In this document: positions 16,805 through 25,879 of the stretch, in pieces
Position numbering within the stretch: position 1 is the first letter of the stretch
Layout: every line of letters starts with the position of its first letter
Origin: Mesorhizobium sp. M4B.F.Ca.ET.058.02.1.1
Lineage (GTDB): Bacteria > Pseudomonadota > Alphaproteobacteria > Rhizobiales > Rhizobiaceae
DNA length: 64,000 nucleotides
Direction: 5' to 3'
Assembly (NCBI RefSeq): GCF_003952505.1
Contig: NZ_CP034450.1
Coordinates: forward strand, 6,283,001 to 6,347,000
Notes under the pieces: generated by a model
Databases searched by the model: none
Told to the model about the DNA's origin: nothing
The model's input: the letters and a program-made list of their open reading frames with translations, nothing else
Program-made: the position numbers and the translations under genes

Positions 16805-19354
16805 ATGCTGCGATGCTGCGCGTTCATTGCAGCCTTGATCATCGTGAGCCTCGCGACGTTCGACGCTCACGCCGATCGAAGGGTTGCCCTTGTGATCGGC
16901 AATTCCGAATATCGTGAAATCCCGGCGCTCAAGAACCCGGACAAGGATGCCGCGGATGTGTCGAACACGTTTCGGCTTGCCGGCTTCGACGTGTTCGTCG
17001 CCAAGGATCTCACCAAGCTCGAATTCGAGAAGCAGTTTCGCAGCTATCTGGCCGCCGCCGACGGCGCCGACCTGGCTGTCGTCTACTATTCCGGCCACGG
17101 CTTCCAGATCGGCGGCGAGAATTTCCTGATCCCGGTCGACGCCTCGCTGAAGAGGGCGGCCGACATCGAGGTCCAGGCGATCAAGCTCAACGATGTGTTG
17201 GAGCAACTGCGCTCGAAATCGAAGATCCAGGTGATCATCCTCGACGCCTGCCGCAACAACCCGTTCCCGCGCAAGGACTACTGGCTGCGGGATCAACTGA
17301 TCACCGCCGGCAATGCCGGCCTCGCGCAGGTCAAGAGCTCGCTGAACACGCTGATCGCCTTCGCCACCGAACCGGGCTCGGTCGCCTATGACGGAACCGG
17401 TGACCTTAGTCCCTTCTCATCGGCATTTTCGCGCCGCGCGCTGGCGCCTAACCAGGAGATCCGCGCCGTGATGGCCGCGGTGCGCCGCGACGTCGTCCAG
17501 GCGACCGACGGCAAGCAGGTTCCCTGGGAAAACTCCTCGCTGATCGACGAGGTCGTGCTGATGCGCCGCGCCACCCGGCCCTCGCTGCCGCCGGTGCTGG
17601 AGAAGGTCGTGTTGTCGGGGGTCGGCCCGGTCGATCTCGGCCTGCCGCAGCCGGTCGATGTCGACGGCGGAACCGTCACCGTCAGCATCGAGAGACCGCC
17701 GGCTCTCGGCCGCCTGACGCTGGACGGCAAGCCTGTCGAGGTCGGCCAGCCGATCCAGGGCAAGGACCTGCCGCGCCTGAAGATGGATGTCCCCAAGGGC
17801 GCCGCCGCGCAGGACGAGGTGGATATGCTGGCCTACGCCACGCATGACGACTGGGGCGGCCAAAGCCAGGGCATACTGGTGTTTCGCGTCAAGAGCGGCG
17901 AGGGAGCCGATGGTCAGCAGATCATGGCCTCGCTGGAGGCCGAGCAGAAGCAGCAGATCCTGGAGCGCGGCATCCAAATCACCGGCGCCGCAGAGGCGAT
18001 CGAAAATCGTGACATCGGTGTTCCGGTGGGCGTCGGCCCGGTTGCGCTGAACCTGGATCTGCCGACGAAGGACCCCGCGGTCAGCCTGAAAGTCGCGAGC
18101 TATCCGGCAACGGGAACGCTATCCCTGCCTGACCGAACACTGACGCCCGACTCAAGCCTAAGGGCCGACGAGGTCGAGCACCTGCGGTACGAACCGCAGA
18201 TCGGCACCGTCAAGCCGCTCATAGTCGGCCTCGAAATCCGGGCCGACGACAATTCATCCAAGCCCGCCAGCATGAAACTCTCGCCAAGCGTCGATCCATG
18301 CGACACGGCCGCCGGCGAACCGCTCGACCTGCAAGGCGTGGTCCCCGGCCTGTTGCCCAACGAGATCGGCGCCGGCGCGGTGGACGCGTGCGAGACGGCT
18401 GTGAAGGCTTATCCGGATGTACCCCGCTTCCGCTATGAACTCGGACGCGCTCTGCTTGCCGTGGGCAAGGTCGAGGATGCCAGGACAGCCATCGAGGAGG
18501 CCGCGAAAAGGGGGCATGTCCGCGCCGTCTTCGAACTCGGCTACCTGCATGCGACCGGAACCGGAACCGCTCAGGACCGCACGCAGGCCAATGCCCTCTA
18601 CAAGGCTGCGTCGGACAAGGGCGATCCCTACGGCATGACGTCCTGGGGGCGCGCCCTGTTCAACGGCTACGGCGTCAGGCCCGACACTGCAAAGGGGTTG
18701 GACCTGCTGCTCAAGGCCGCGGCGATGGGGCACACCTATGCCATGAACGATCTCGCCGCGATCTTCACGGAGGGCCGCAACGGCGTGACCGCCGACCCGG
18801 ATCGCGCGGTTGCCTTCCTTCAGGCCGGCGTGCAGCGGCAGGACATGTATTCGATGAACCTGCTCGGCCGGAACTATCTTAGCGGCCAGGGCGTGGACAA
18901 GGATCCGAAGATGGCGCTGACGCTGTTTCAACGGGCCATCGATCTCGGCCAGCCCTACGCTCCAGCCAGCCTTGGGCGCATGTACCGGGACGGCTCCGGC
19001 GTGGAGCGGGACCTCGCCGAGGCACAAAGACTGTTCGAGCTAGGGACCATGCGCGGCGATCAGTCCGGCGCCTACGATCGCGCGGCTCTCGAAATGCAGA
19101 AGGGCGACAAGGCCAATCAGGCCGTCGCCGCGCGTTTCCTCGCTTTCGCGGCCGCGCTCGACCTTCGCAAGGAGCTGCCGGAGGCCAGGAAGACGCTGGC
19201 AAAATTCGCAGCGAAGCCGAAAACGGCGGCGCTGGAGCAGTTGCAACAGGAACTCAAGTCGAAGGTCGCCGCGACCGGCTCGCTGGACACTCAGCTGATC
19301 AACGCGGCCAGAGGGGTGTGGGAAGAAGCCAATCCGCGCAGGGACCTTTTCTGA
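16805..19354 (+). CDS. caspase-fold peptidase with C-terminal Sel1 repeats
   Basis: This 849-residue exported protein has a signal peptide at residues 1-23. Residues 25-250 form a caspase p20-like domain (peptidase C14): VALVIGNSEY at the start, the catalytic His98 in VVYYSGHGFQ and Cys149 in VIILDACRNNPF. A middle region (about 270-500) looks like beta-rich repeats. The C-terminal part (about 540-800) contains Sel1-type TPR-like repeats such as RAVFELGYLHATGTG and SMNLLGRNYLSGQGVDKD. It is probably periplasmic. It opens the left edge of the T6SS island, followed at once by a lipoprotein gene. Caspase-fold genes do accompany some T6SS loci, but the target is unknown. Confidence 0.85.
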   Translation: MLRCCAFIAALIIVSLATFDAHADRRVALVIGNSEYREIPALKNPDKDAADVSNTFRLAGFDVFVAKDLTKLEFEKQFRSYLAAADGADLAVVYYSGHGFQIGGENFLIPVDASLKRAADIEVQAIKLNDVLEQLRSKSKIQVIILDACRNNPFPRKDYWLRDQLITAGNAGLAQVKSSLNTLIAFATEPGSVAYDGTGDLSPFSSAFSRRALAPNQEIRAVMAAVRRDVVQATDGKQVPWENSSLIDEVVLMRRATRPSLPPVLEKVVLSGVGPVDLGLPQPVDVDGGTVTVSIERPPALGRLTLDGKPVEVGQPIQGKDLPRLKMDVPKGAAAQDEVDMLAYATHDDWGGQSQGILVFRVKSGEGADGQQIMASLEAEQKQQILERGIQITGAAEAIENRDIGVPVGVGPVALNLDLPTKDPAVSLKVASYPATGTLSLPDRTLTPDSSLRADEVEHLRYEPQIGTVKPLIVGLEIRADDNSSKPASMKLSPSVDPCDTAAGEPLDLQGVVPGLLPNEIGAGAVDACETAVKAYPDVPRFRYELGRALLAVGKVEDARTAIEEAAKRGHVRAVFELGYLHATGTGTAQDRTQANALYKAASDKGDPYGMTSWGRALFNGYGVRPDTAKGLDLLLKAAAMGHTYAMNDLAAIFTEGRNGVTADPDRAVAFLQAGVQRQDMYSMNLLGRNYLSGQGVDKDPKMALTLFQRAIDLGQPYAPASLGRMYRDGSGVERDLAEAQRLFELGTMRGDQSGAYDRAALEMQKGDKANQAVAARFLAFAAALDLRKELPEARKTLAKFAAKPKTAALEQLQQELKSKVAATGSLDTQLINAARGVWEEANPRRDLF

Positions 19355-19368
19355 TCAACCGGGAGGCA

Positions 19369-19665
19369 ATGGTGGGCAGGACATTGAAGCAGGCAATCAC
19401 CGCAACAACGCTGTTCGGCTTCATGGTGGCGCTCATGGGCTGCACGTCCCTGATGCCCAAGGCCGAGCCGACACCGGTGGCGGCGAAGCCGCAGCAGAAG
19501 GTGGTCCGCACGACCCCTCAGACCACGGTCGTCAAACAGAAAAAGGTGACCGCCAAAAAAGTGGTAAAGCCGGTTGAGGAAACCACTGTGACCGCGCCTG
19601 TTGTTCCCACTATGGGAGGCGGTGGGAGCGGCGGAGGCAATAGCGGCGGCGGCTGGGGAGGATGA
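19369..19665 (+). CDS. small predicted lipoprotein with Gly-rich tail
   Basis: This is a 98-residue protein with a hydrophobic leader ending in the lipobox LMGC, so it should be lipidated at that Cys and anchored to a membrane. The mature part is rich in Lys, Val and Thr (KKVTAKKVVKPVEE-like) and ends in a GGGGSGGGNSGGG tail. I know no family for it. It begins 14 bases after the caspase-fold/Sel1 gene on the same strand and is probably co-transcribed. The ATG at 19369 is very close to a GGGAGG site, so a nearby GTG at 19372 is an alternative start. Confidence 0.6.
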   Translation: MVGRTLKQAITATTLFGFMVALMGCTSLMPKAEPTPVAAKPQQKVVRTTPQTTVVKQKKVTAKKVVKPVEETTVTAPVVPTMGGGGSGGGNSGGGWGG

Positions 19666-19737
19666 CCAAGCATCCAGGGCAGCCGGCTGCGATGACCGTG
19701 CGCTGCGCCACTGGCTTCAGCACCGCTTCACAAAGGC

Positions 19738-20313
19738 CTAGGCATCCGCAGATTGGCGCAGCGCCTCGATCTCCGCCGTCTGGATGCCCATTTCGACGAA
19801 GGCTGAAAGCACGGAAAAGCGATCGGCGAGCGCGACACGTGCCAGCCCCGCCAGTATCCCGGCATTGACCGCATGGGCGGCGGGGAACGGCCGCATCACA
19901 GGCATCGCCGCCTCGTCCGCGGCTAAACCGCCGTCGCGCCATATCACGGCCAGGGCAATCCAGGCGACCGGCGTCGTCGGCGGCATCGCCACGGCCCTGC
20001 TCAGCGCCGCATGGTGCCTGGGATTGTCCGGCTCGCTGACCCAGTCGCCGACAAGCATGAGCAACTCCAGGTCCTGCCCGTCGAGCAGGTCGCGCAGGTG
20101 GCTCAGGCATTCATGAGCCCACCAGACCGCGGCCCGTTCGGCGAGCAGATAGGCACAGAACGTGATTGCTTCCTCGGGCACCGGCCCGGCGAGCAGGGCT
20201 CGGCAGAACTCGATCGAGGCCTGTTCGGTCGGGAGGGCGCTCATGTCCCCGGCGACAGCGGGACAAGCCGTGAAAAGGTCCCGTGCCGTTTTGTATCGGA
20301 GCTCATTGGCCAT
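19738..20313 (-). CDS. T6SS-associated hypothetical protein (DUF6931-like)
   Basis: This is a 191-residue soluble, mostly helical protein with no signal peptide. Visible features are AEFCRALLAGP-like and ITFCAYLLAERAAVWWAHECL segments and a WVSEPDN turn. From memory it resembles the family DUF6931 found in T6SS neighbourhoods; this is unverified. I start at ATG 20313 (MANELRYKTARD) because the longer frame begins with an Arg-rich, non-conserved stretch. It faces the OmpA-like gene across about 190 bases that must hold both promoters. It stands alone in this orientation between two rightward gene groups. Confidence 0.6.
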   Translation of the reverse strand: MANELRYKTARDLFTACPAVAGDMSALPTEQASIEFCRALLAGPVPEEAITFCAYLLAERAAVWWAHECLSHLRDLLDGQDLELLMLVGDWVSEPDNPRHHAALSRAVAMPPTTPVAWIALAVIWRDGGLAADEAAMPVMRPFPAAHAVNAGILAGLARVALADRFSVLSAFVEMGIQTAEIEALRQSADA

Positions 20314-20507
20314 GGCCGCCACGCCTTTCCCCGAGGAATAACAGCCACTCAAGCGCCCGGCGAGGCGCCGGTCAAGTCTTGCTCGACGGGCAGGCGGCCA
20401 TCGCCGGCGATGCCGGATATTTTCGGTGTGGCCGACAGACAATCGCTTCGGAATTTGATATGATCCGCGGCCGGCGAAATCGGATGCTTCAAACGGGAGT
20501 AACGGTT

Positions 20508-21044
20508 ATGCGAATGGGCAGTTCAGCCTTTGTGTTGGCGGTCGTGCTTGTGTCTGGCCAGGCTTTTGCCGATCCGCTGCAGAAATCGGAAGACATTGTG
20601 AAGTTTTTTGCCGGAGCGGGCAATCTCGGCGCTTCGCGCGGGATTTGCGTCGGCACCGAGGACGAGTGCAAGAGCAAGGCCGAGGCGAAGGACGCGCCGG
20701 CCAAGAAAACCGGCCTCGACATGATGATCAATTTCGGGCTCGATTCAGCCCAGCTCGACACGACCGCGCGCACCGAGCTCGACGAGTTCGCCAAGGCGTT
20801 GAAGGACCAACGGCTGAGCTCTTTCAGCTTCGTCGTCGAAGGTCACACCGACGCCTCCGGCTCGTCCCGCTACAATCAGGAACTGTCACAAAGGAGAGCG
20901 CAATCGGTGGCCGCCTTCCTGACGGCCAATGGCGTTGCCGCCACCAGGCTCGAAGCGATCGGCCTGGGCAAGACGCATCCGCGCAGCGCCAACCCGTACG
21001 ATCCGGTCAACCGCCGGGTCGAAATGCGGATCAGGACGGAGTAG
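20508..21044 (+). CDS. OmpA-family peptidoglycan-binding protein
   Basis: This is a 178-residue exported protein. The signal peptide is residues 1-22 (cleavage after QAFA). The C-terminal OmpA-like domain (about 75-178) shows INFGLDSAQLD, VEGHTDASGS, YNQELSQRRAQSVAAFL and NRRVEMRI, the standard peptidoglycan-binding pattern with its Asp and Arg. It is probably periplasmic, or outer-membrane-associated through partners. GGGAG nine bases upstream supports ATG 20508. It lies between the two caspase-fold genes and may belong functionally with them or with the T6SS envelope complex. Confidence 0.85.
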   Translation: MRMGSSAFVLAVVLVSGQAFADPLQKSEDIVKFFAGAGNLGASRGICVGTEDECKSKAEAKDAPAKKTGLDMMINFGLDSAQLDTTARTELDEFAKALKDQRLSSFSFVVEGHTDASGSSRYNQELSQRRAQSVAAFLTANGVAATRLEAIGLGKTHPRSANPYDPVNRRVEMRIRTE

Positions 21045-21098
21045 CACCCCTCATTTGCGTCGGCAGGCGCCCTTTGCGGCAGGCCCGGGTTCCGGCCG

Positions 21099-22739
21099 TC
21101 ACTTGTTGAGCACGCCGCCCACAGCCACACCGGTGCCGAAGATCAGCGCCTTGGTCAGGAAGTCGTTGTTGTTGTCCTGGGGCGGCGGGGGTTCCTCCCG
21201 GCCGACCAGGGTGTCGCGGTTGCGCTTCTTCTGAACGACCTGCTGTTGCTTCTTGCGCTGCTTCTGCACCACCGGCTTCGGTGCGCGGGCCTTCTGCACC
21301 ACCTGTTTCTTCGGCGTCGTCGCGCGGGCCTGGTCGGCGGCGTGCCTGGCGCGCACCGCCTCCATCATCGGGTCCGTCTGGACCACCAGGAAGGCCAGTT
21401 GCTCCCGCGTCAGGAAGCCGGTCGGCGGCAGGCCGTTCTCCTCTTGCCAGTCGCCGATCGCCTGGCGGGTCTTGGGGCCCATATTCCCGTCAACGCTGCC
21501 AAGTTCGTTGCCGAGGACCTCGATGCGCAACTGCAGATCGATGCGCCCCTCGCGATCGAGACCGATGGCGCTTTCCGTCAGTTCGCTGCCCAGCGCCTGC
21601 TTCATTTCGTCCGAAATGCCGACCGACGTGCGCACGGCGGAGCCGGAATTGGCGTTCGCCTCGTCCGTATCGAGGGCCGCGACCTGCTTGTCTTCGGCTT
21701 TCGGGTCCTGCAACTCGTCGATGTTCAGCTTCGCCACCGTGGCGAAACGGCCGTTCGGGAACTGTTCGAGATAGGCCTCGTAGAACGGGATGGAATTCTT
21801 CTTCGAGGCCTCGTCCCACAGACGCTGCTCGACTTCCCATGACGGAGGTTCGCCGACCACTAGGGCGGGGGTCGAAGTGGCCGCGGCGCCGGGTGTCTCG
21901 GCTGCGGGTTTTGCCGCGGGCGTCGCCTCGACAGGTTTTCCCATGAAGACCTCGCGCCCCAGCGAGGCATTGTGCCACGGCCGCTGCCGGCCTTGCGTGG
22001 TCTCGGTCACTTCGCCGCGCACGCGCGTCAGCGCGCTCTGGATCTCGACGCCCGGCTCGGTCAGGTGCCTGGCGAGGGCGGTCGAATAGGGACTGTTGAC
22101 GCCGTTGCCATCGAAAGCGATGGCGCCGGGATCGGTTGCGTAGGCAATCAGGATGCCGCCGGTGCCGACACCGTCCGATTTGGCCTCGACCGGCGCCAGT
22201 CCGGCCCCCAGCGAACGGCTCTTCGGCAGCGCGGCGGCAAGAGTCCTTGCCAGCGGATTATCGCGGCAGGCGTCGAGGATGATGACCCCGACCGCCGGCT
22301 CGGGCGGCAGCGCCGACATGAACTCGTCGATCTGGATGGTGCGGGTCTTGAGATAGGCCGGCGACGTCAGCTCGGCATCGACCGGAATGAGGAAATTCTT
22401 GCCGTCTACCTGCATGCCGTGGCCGGCGTAGTAGATGACGGCGAGGTCGGCGTCGTAGGATTGCTCGGTGAACCGGCTGATGAGGCTGTGCATGCCCGCA
22501 TTGTCCTGGTCCAGGCCTTCGATAACCTCGAAGCCGGCGTTGCGCAGCGTCGATGCAATGAGCTGTGCGTCATTGGCGGGATTGGGCAAGGCGACGGCAT
22601 GGACGTATTTGCTGTTGCCGATCACCAGCGCGACGCGTTTGGGGTCGGGCGCGACGCTGTCGGGCGCGGCGGCCTGGGCGGCGAGCGAGGCCAGGACAAA
22701 CAGGATAAATCCGCTCAGAAAGACGGCGAACGCTTTCAT
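21099..22739 (-). CDS. caspase-fold peptidase with peptidoglycan-binding-like domain
   Basis: This is a 546-residue exported protein. The signal peptide is residues 1-24. The caspase domain spans about 33-270 with VALVIGNSKY, His107 in IYYAGHGMQ and Cys158 in IILDACRDNPL. A tetratricopeptide-like stretch (about 300-345: FYEAYLEQFPNGRFA) follows. Then comes a PG_binding_1-like helical module (about 400-455) with GNMGPKTRQAIGDWQEENGL. The tail is Lys/Gln-rich, ending in a glycine-rich segment FGTGVAVGG that could be a weak membrane helix. It is a paralogue of the caspase domain at 16805, but with different partner domains. It converges on the OmpA-like gene. Confidence 0.85.
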   Translation of the reverse strand: MKAFAVFLSGFILFVLASLAAQAAAPDSVAPDPKRVALVIGNSKYVHAVALPNPANDAQLIASTLRNAGFEVIEGLDQDNAGMHSLISRFTEQSYDADLAVIYYAGHGMQVDGKNFLIPVDAELTSPAYLKTRTIQIDEFMSALPPEPAVGVIILDACRDNPLARTLAAALPKSRSLGAGLAPVEAKSDGVGTGGILIAYATDPGAIAFDGNGVNSPYSTALARHLTEPGVEIQSALTRVRGEVTETTQGRQRPWHNASLGREVFMGKPVEATPAAKPAAETPGAAATSTPALVVGEPPSWEVEQRLWDEASKKNSIPFYEAYLEQFPNGRFATVAKLNIDELQDPKAEDKQVAALDTDEANANSGSAVRTSVGISDEMKQALGSELTESAIGLDREGRIDLQLRIEVLGNELGSVDGNMGPKTRQAIGDWQEENGLPPTGFLTREQLAFLVVQTDPMMEAVRARHAADQARATTPKKQVVQKARAPKPVVQKQRKKQQQVVQKKRNRDTLVGREEPPPPQDNNNDFLTKALIFGTGVAVGGVLNK

Positions 22740-22944
22740 GGGTCAGCCCTCCGCCCCAACGGGGCGCGCTAGTGGTGTCTGCACATGCTAAAATTCATCC
22801 GCGACACAAGTCGCTTCTGCCAAAAATGGCGTCTGGGCGTCTGTGACCCCGGCCACAGTTTTGGTTCACAAAAGGCCCAAAAAAGTTCGCCGATAATAGC
22901 ACCTGGCAGGGGGAACACCAACGACCCCACCGGTCGAGGGGCGG

Positions 22945-25365
22945 TCAAAGAGTGTTCTGAACCGAGCTAATGAGGGCGGTGAGGGCCTGCTTGTACTTTT
23001 CGAATTCCGGCGACGTCTGGCGGATCTCGGTCGTGGTCGTCGTCTGCTGGCCCGCGTCGGTGGCGACCCGGGCGACCTTCTGGCCCATTTTCCGTTCCGC
23101 CCAGTCCATGACGTAGCTGGCCGTCTTGCCGGTTAGGAACGGGTTGGCCTGGATGACGGCCGATCCGAGCACCGCGCTCAGTTGCGTCGAGCCCGGCGCC
23201 GCCAGCACCTGGGCCGCGCCTTCCATGCCGAGGAAATGACAGAGATAGAGCCGCCCGGCGGTGATCTGGTGCCCGCGGGCGCGGAGATAGGCCTCGCCCT
23301 CGCGCGCCAGGTTGCGCACCATCTCGCGCGACAGCGTGGCGTCGTAGCGAAGCGCGAGCAGGTCGGCGGTCGACAGCGAGCGGGCGAGATCTGGCCTGTA
23401 GGTGTTCATCATCCGGATCCAGGTCTTGGTGATGAACTGGCCGGCGCCGGTCGCGGAGGAAAGCGGGTTCTTGGCCCGCGCGCTGCCGCCGCTTTCGACA
23501 TGGACGATGCGGTCGGTCAGCGTCTCGACGGCAGCATCGCCGGACCCGCCAGAACCGCCTGAAACGTAGCTGGCAACCGTGGTGACCGTTCCCAGCGGAT
23601 CGATCGCCACGCCGGCCTGGTAGAGCTCGAAATGCAGATGCGGGCCGGTCGAAAGCCCGGTGGTGCCGATATAGCCAATGACGTCGCCGGCCTTCACCTT
23701 GGTGCCGACGCCGCTCGCGAGCGCGAATTTCTGCATATGCGCGTAGCGCGTCTCGCGCCCGTTGGGATGTGAAATCTTCACCAGATTGCCATAGCTGCCG
23801 CCATCGCCCTGAAAAGTGATCTCGCCATCGAAGGCGGCCATGATTGGTGTACCGATCGGAGCAGCCCAGTCGACGCCCTTATGGATCCGAACCGTGCCGA
23901 GGATCGGGTGCTTGCGCGGGCCGAAGGTCGAGGTCATGACCCCGCTCACCGGGGTGACCATGCCGTTGGTCACGGCCAGCGAACGAACCTCGTCATTGCC
24001 GGTGACGCACGCAAACTGGCCGTCGCTTTGCTGGAAAACGAAACAGTCGAGGCTTTTCTCGGTGCCCTGGACGCCGACATAGAGGACCCGTCCGGAGATC
24101 TCGCTTTGGCCGCGAGGCGTTTGCGAATAGATCAGCACCAGGCGCTGGTCTTCACTGGCGAAGGCGTCGAGATCCTGCCCCCGCGACAGATACATGATCG
24201 CCTCGCCGATTACGCTGGTCGGAACCTTGTTGCGTGCGGCCGTCGAATAGATCGCGTCGAGCAGACGATACTGGCGCTTGGGCCCGCCCTCGTCGGATGC
24301 GCCTGAATAGTTGAATAGATCCTCGCGGACCCATGGGTCGACGCCCGACACGAACGCTCCCTCGGCGTTGCGCGTCAGTGTCCCGACATAGACGTTCCTG
24401 GCGTAGATCGAAACCTGCATGAGCGACGCTGTCGTCGCTTCGCGCGTCGGCCTGAAGCCACGCATGGCCACGACATGGCCCGGTTCCAGGCTTTCCCGTT
24501 TGAACAGTGCCTTCAGCGCCTCGCCGGCGAGTTTCGCATCGTCGGCCGAGAAATGCGCGTCAAGCACGACGCTGTCCAGGCTGCGGTCATTGAGGATTTT
24601 CACGAACGTGTCTTCGGTCGCCTCGAAGCGCTGGTACTCGCTGGCGACGGTCGCGACGGTCGTATTGTTCTCGATCTCGGTCTTCTTGAAGGCGGGAAGG
24701 GCGGCTTCGCCCTGATCGACGGTCTCACCCCAGCCAGCCTCCGGATCGTCGGCATCTGCCTTGGGCGCCGGACCGTCAGGCGTTTCGCTCTCGTCGGGCG
24801 CCTGCTGGAGTTCGTTGTCCAGGTCGCCTTGCTGGTCGCCGGTTGCAGCCGGCGCGGGTGGGGCGGGTTGCTGATCGGGTGCGGAAGCCGGGGGCTTCGG
24901 AGGGGTCTGCCGCTGCGCCTGGAAGAAGGCGAAATCCTCCTGTGTCGAGGGGATGGTGGTCATGAACTTTTCGCTGGCGCTGAGCATCACGTCGGACAGG
25001 ATCTCGAGTTGCGGCGAAATCCCGGCCTGGTCGAGCTCCGCCGGCCGCGCGACCGCATGGCCTTTCGCCGAGGTGTCGGCATCGGGGGCGAGGGTGATCC
25101 ACATCGGGTCCCCGGCGAGATCGATTATGGCGGGCACATAGACCGACGCGTCGGCCGGGACATCCTCCGTGCCCTCGACAGCCTGCAGTTCCTCGTCCTC
25201 GTCGCCGAACGACCAATAGTCGGCGGTAAGATAGAAACCCATGGCGGCCGCAGCCAGGACGATCGCCGCAAGGCCAACGCCGAAGCGGCGCCAGACCTTG
25301 CGCCTGCGCAGCGCCAGCCGCGCCTCCCTTTTCCGCCTGAAGCTCGTGTCGATGCTGTGAGTCAC
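22945..25365 (-). CDS. M23 endopeptidase fused to a lysozyme-like (transglycosylase) domain
   Basis: This 806-residue inner-membrane-anchored protein has an Arg/Lys-rich N-terminus and one helix near 28-48. A long acidic, Pro/Ala-rich linker covers about 140-215. The M23 metallopeptidase domain (about 465-600) has the zinc motif HKGVD at 495-499 and HLHFEL at 576-581. After a GGSGGSG hinge, residues 615-720 resemble a soluble lytic transglycosylase: VHVESGGSARAKNP with Glu624, then SSATGAGQFITKTW. It could therefore cut both peptide and glycan bonds of peptidoglycan, perhaps to open the wall for the secretion apparatus. It overlaps the DUF1036 gene by four bases (ATGA) and ends the kinase operon. 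Confidence 0.85.
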   Translation of the reverse strand: MTHSIDTSFRRKREARLALRRRKVWRRFGVGLAAIVLAAAAMGFYLTADYWSFGDEDEELQAVEGTEDVPADASVYVPAIIDLAGDPMWITLAPDADTSAKGHAVARPAELDQAGISPQLEILSDVMLSASEKFMTTIPSTQEDFAFFQAQRQTPPKPPASAPDQQPAPPAPAATGDQQGDLDNELQQAPDESETPDGPAPKADADDPEAGWGETVDQGEAALPAFKKTEIENNTTVATVASEYQRFEATEDTFVKILNDRSLDSVVLDAHFSADDAKLAGEALKALFKRESLEPGHVVAMRGFRPTREATTASLMQVSIYARNVYVGTLTRNAEGAFVSGVDPWVREDLFNYSGASDEGGPKRQYRLLDAIYSTAARNKVPTSVIGEAIMYLSRGQDLDAFASEDQRLVLIYSQTPRGQSEISGRVLYVGVQGTEKSLDCFVFQQSDGQFACVTGNDEVRSLAVTNGMVTPVSGVMTSTFGPRKHPILGTVRIHKGVDWAAPIGTPIMAAFDGEITFQGDGGSYGNLVKISHPNGRETRYAHMQKFALASGVGTKVKAGDVIGYIGTTGLSTGPHLHFELYQAGVAIDPLGTVTTVASYVSGGSGGSGDAAVETLTDRIVHVESGGSARAKNPLSSATGAGQFITKTWIRMMNTYRPDLARSLSTADLLALRYDATLSREMVRNLAREGEAYLRARGHQITAGRLYLCHFLGMEGAAQVLAAPGSTQLSAVLGSAVIQANPFLTGKTASYVMDWAERKMGQKVARVATDAGQQTTTTTEIRQTSPEFEKYKQALTALISSVQNTL

Positions 25366-25868
25366 GGGCTGTTTCCGGTCAGGAAGAAGGTCCAGCGCAC
25401 CTGTTCAAGCGTATCGACTTCGACAAACCGCGCGGCGATGTGGCCGCGCTGCCAGCATTCGTTAATGCCGCGGATCGAGAAGCGGCGCCGGTCGATGCAC
25501 ATTTCGGTCGAGCCGCCCAGGATCGCATGGCCGAACACGTCCGTCGCATAGATGTAGATGTAGCGGTTGGTCAGCTCCTCGCGAATGACGTTCACGCACT
25601 GGTTGGCGCCGATGGTCCACCAGCCGTCGGTCTGGTCGGCATTGTCGACCTTCTGGCCGACGGCAAGATTGACGACGTCGAGGGTCTGATTGCAGACCGT
25701 GAACTCCGCGCGGGCGTGGCCGATCGACAGGATCGTCAGCAGTGCCGCGAACGGGATCGCGGCAGGCCTGGCGCGGCCGATCAGGCCAAGCAGGGTTCGG
25801 GCCCGATCACGCAGCTTGCGTGGCGGGACGACGGGCGGGAAGGAAGAACGCGAGCGGCGGATTTCCAT
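25362..25868 (-). CDS. DUF1036 domain protein
   Basis: This is a 168-residue protein with a hydrophobic segment near 36-54 ending in HARA, a probable signal peptide after a long basic N-terminus. The mature part matches DUF1036: FTVCNQTLDVVNLAVG, GWWTIGANQCVNVIREEL, YIYATDVFGHAIL and the Cys-rich MCIDRRRF and ECWQRGH segments. Paired cysteines suggest disulfides in the periplasm. The molecular role of the family is not known. It sits between the kinase gene (11 bases upstream) and the M23/lysozyme-like gene (ATGA overlap), so it is clearly part of that operon. Confidence 0.82.
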   Translation of the reverse strand: MEIRRSRSSFPPVVPPRKLRDRARTLLGLIGRARPAAIPFAALLTILSIGHARAEFTVCNQTLDVVNLAVGQKVDNADQTDGWWTIGANQCVNVIREELTNRYIYIYATDVFGHAILGGSTEMCIDRRRFSIRGINECWQRGHIAARFVEVDTLEQVRWTFFLTGNSP

Positions 25869-25879
25869 CGGCGTCCATG

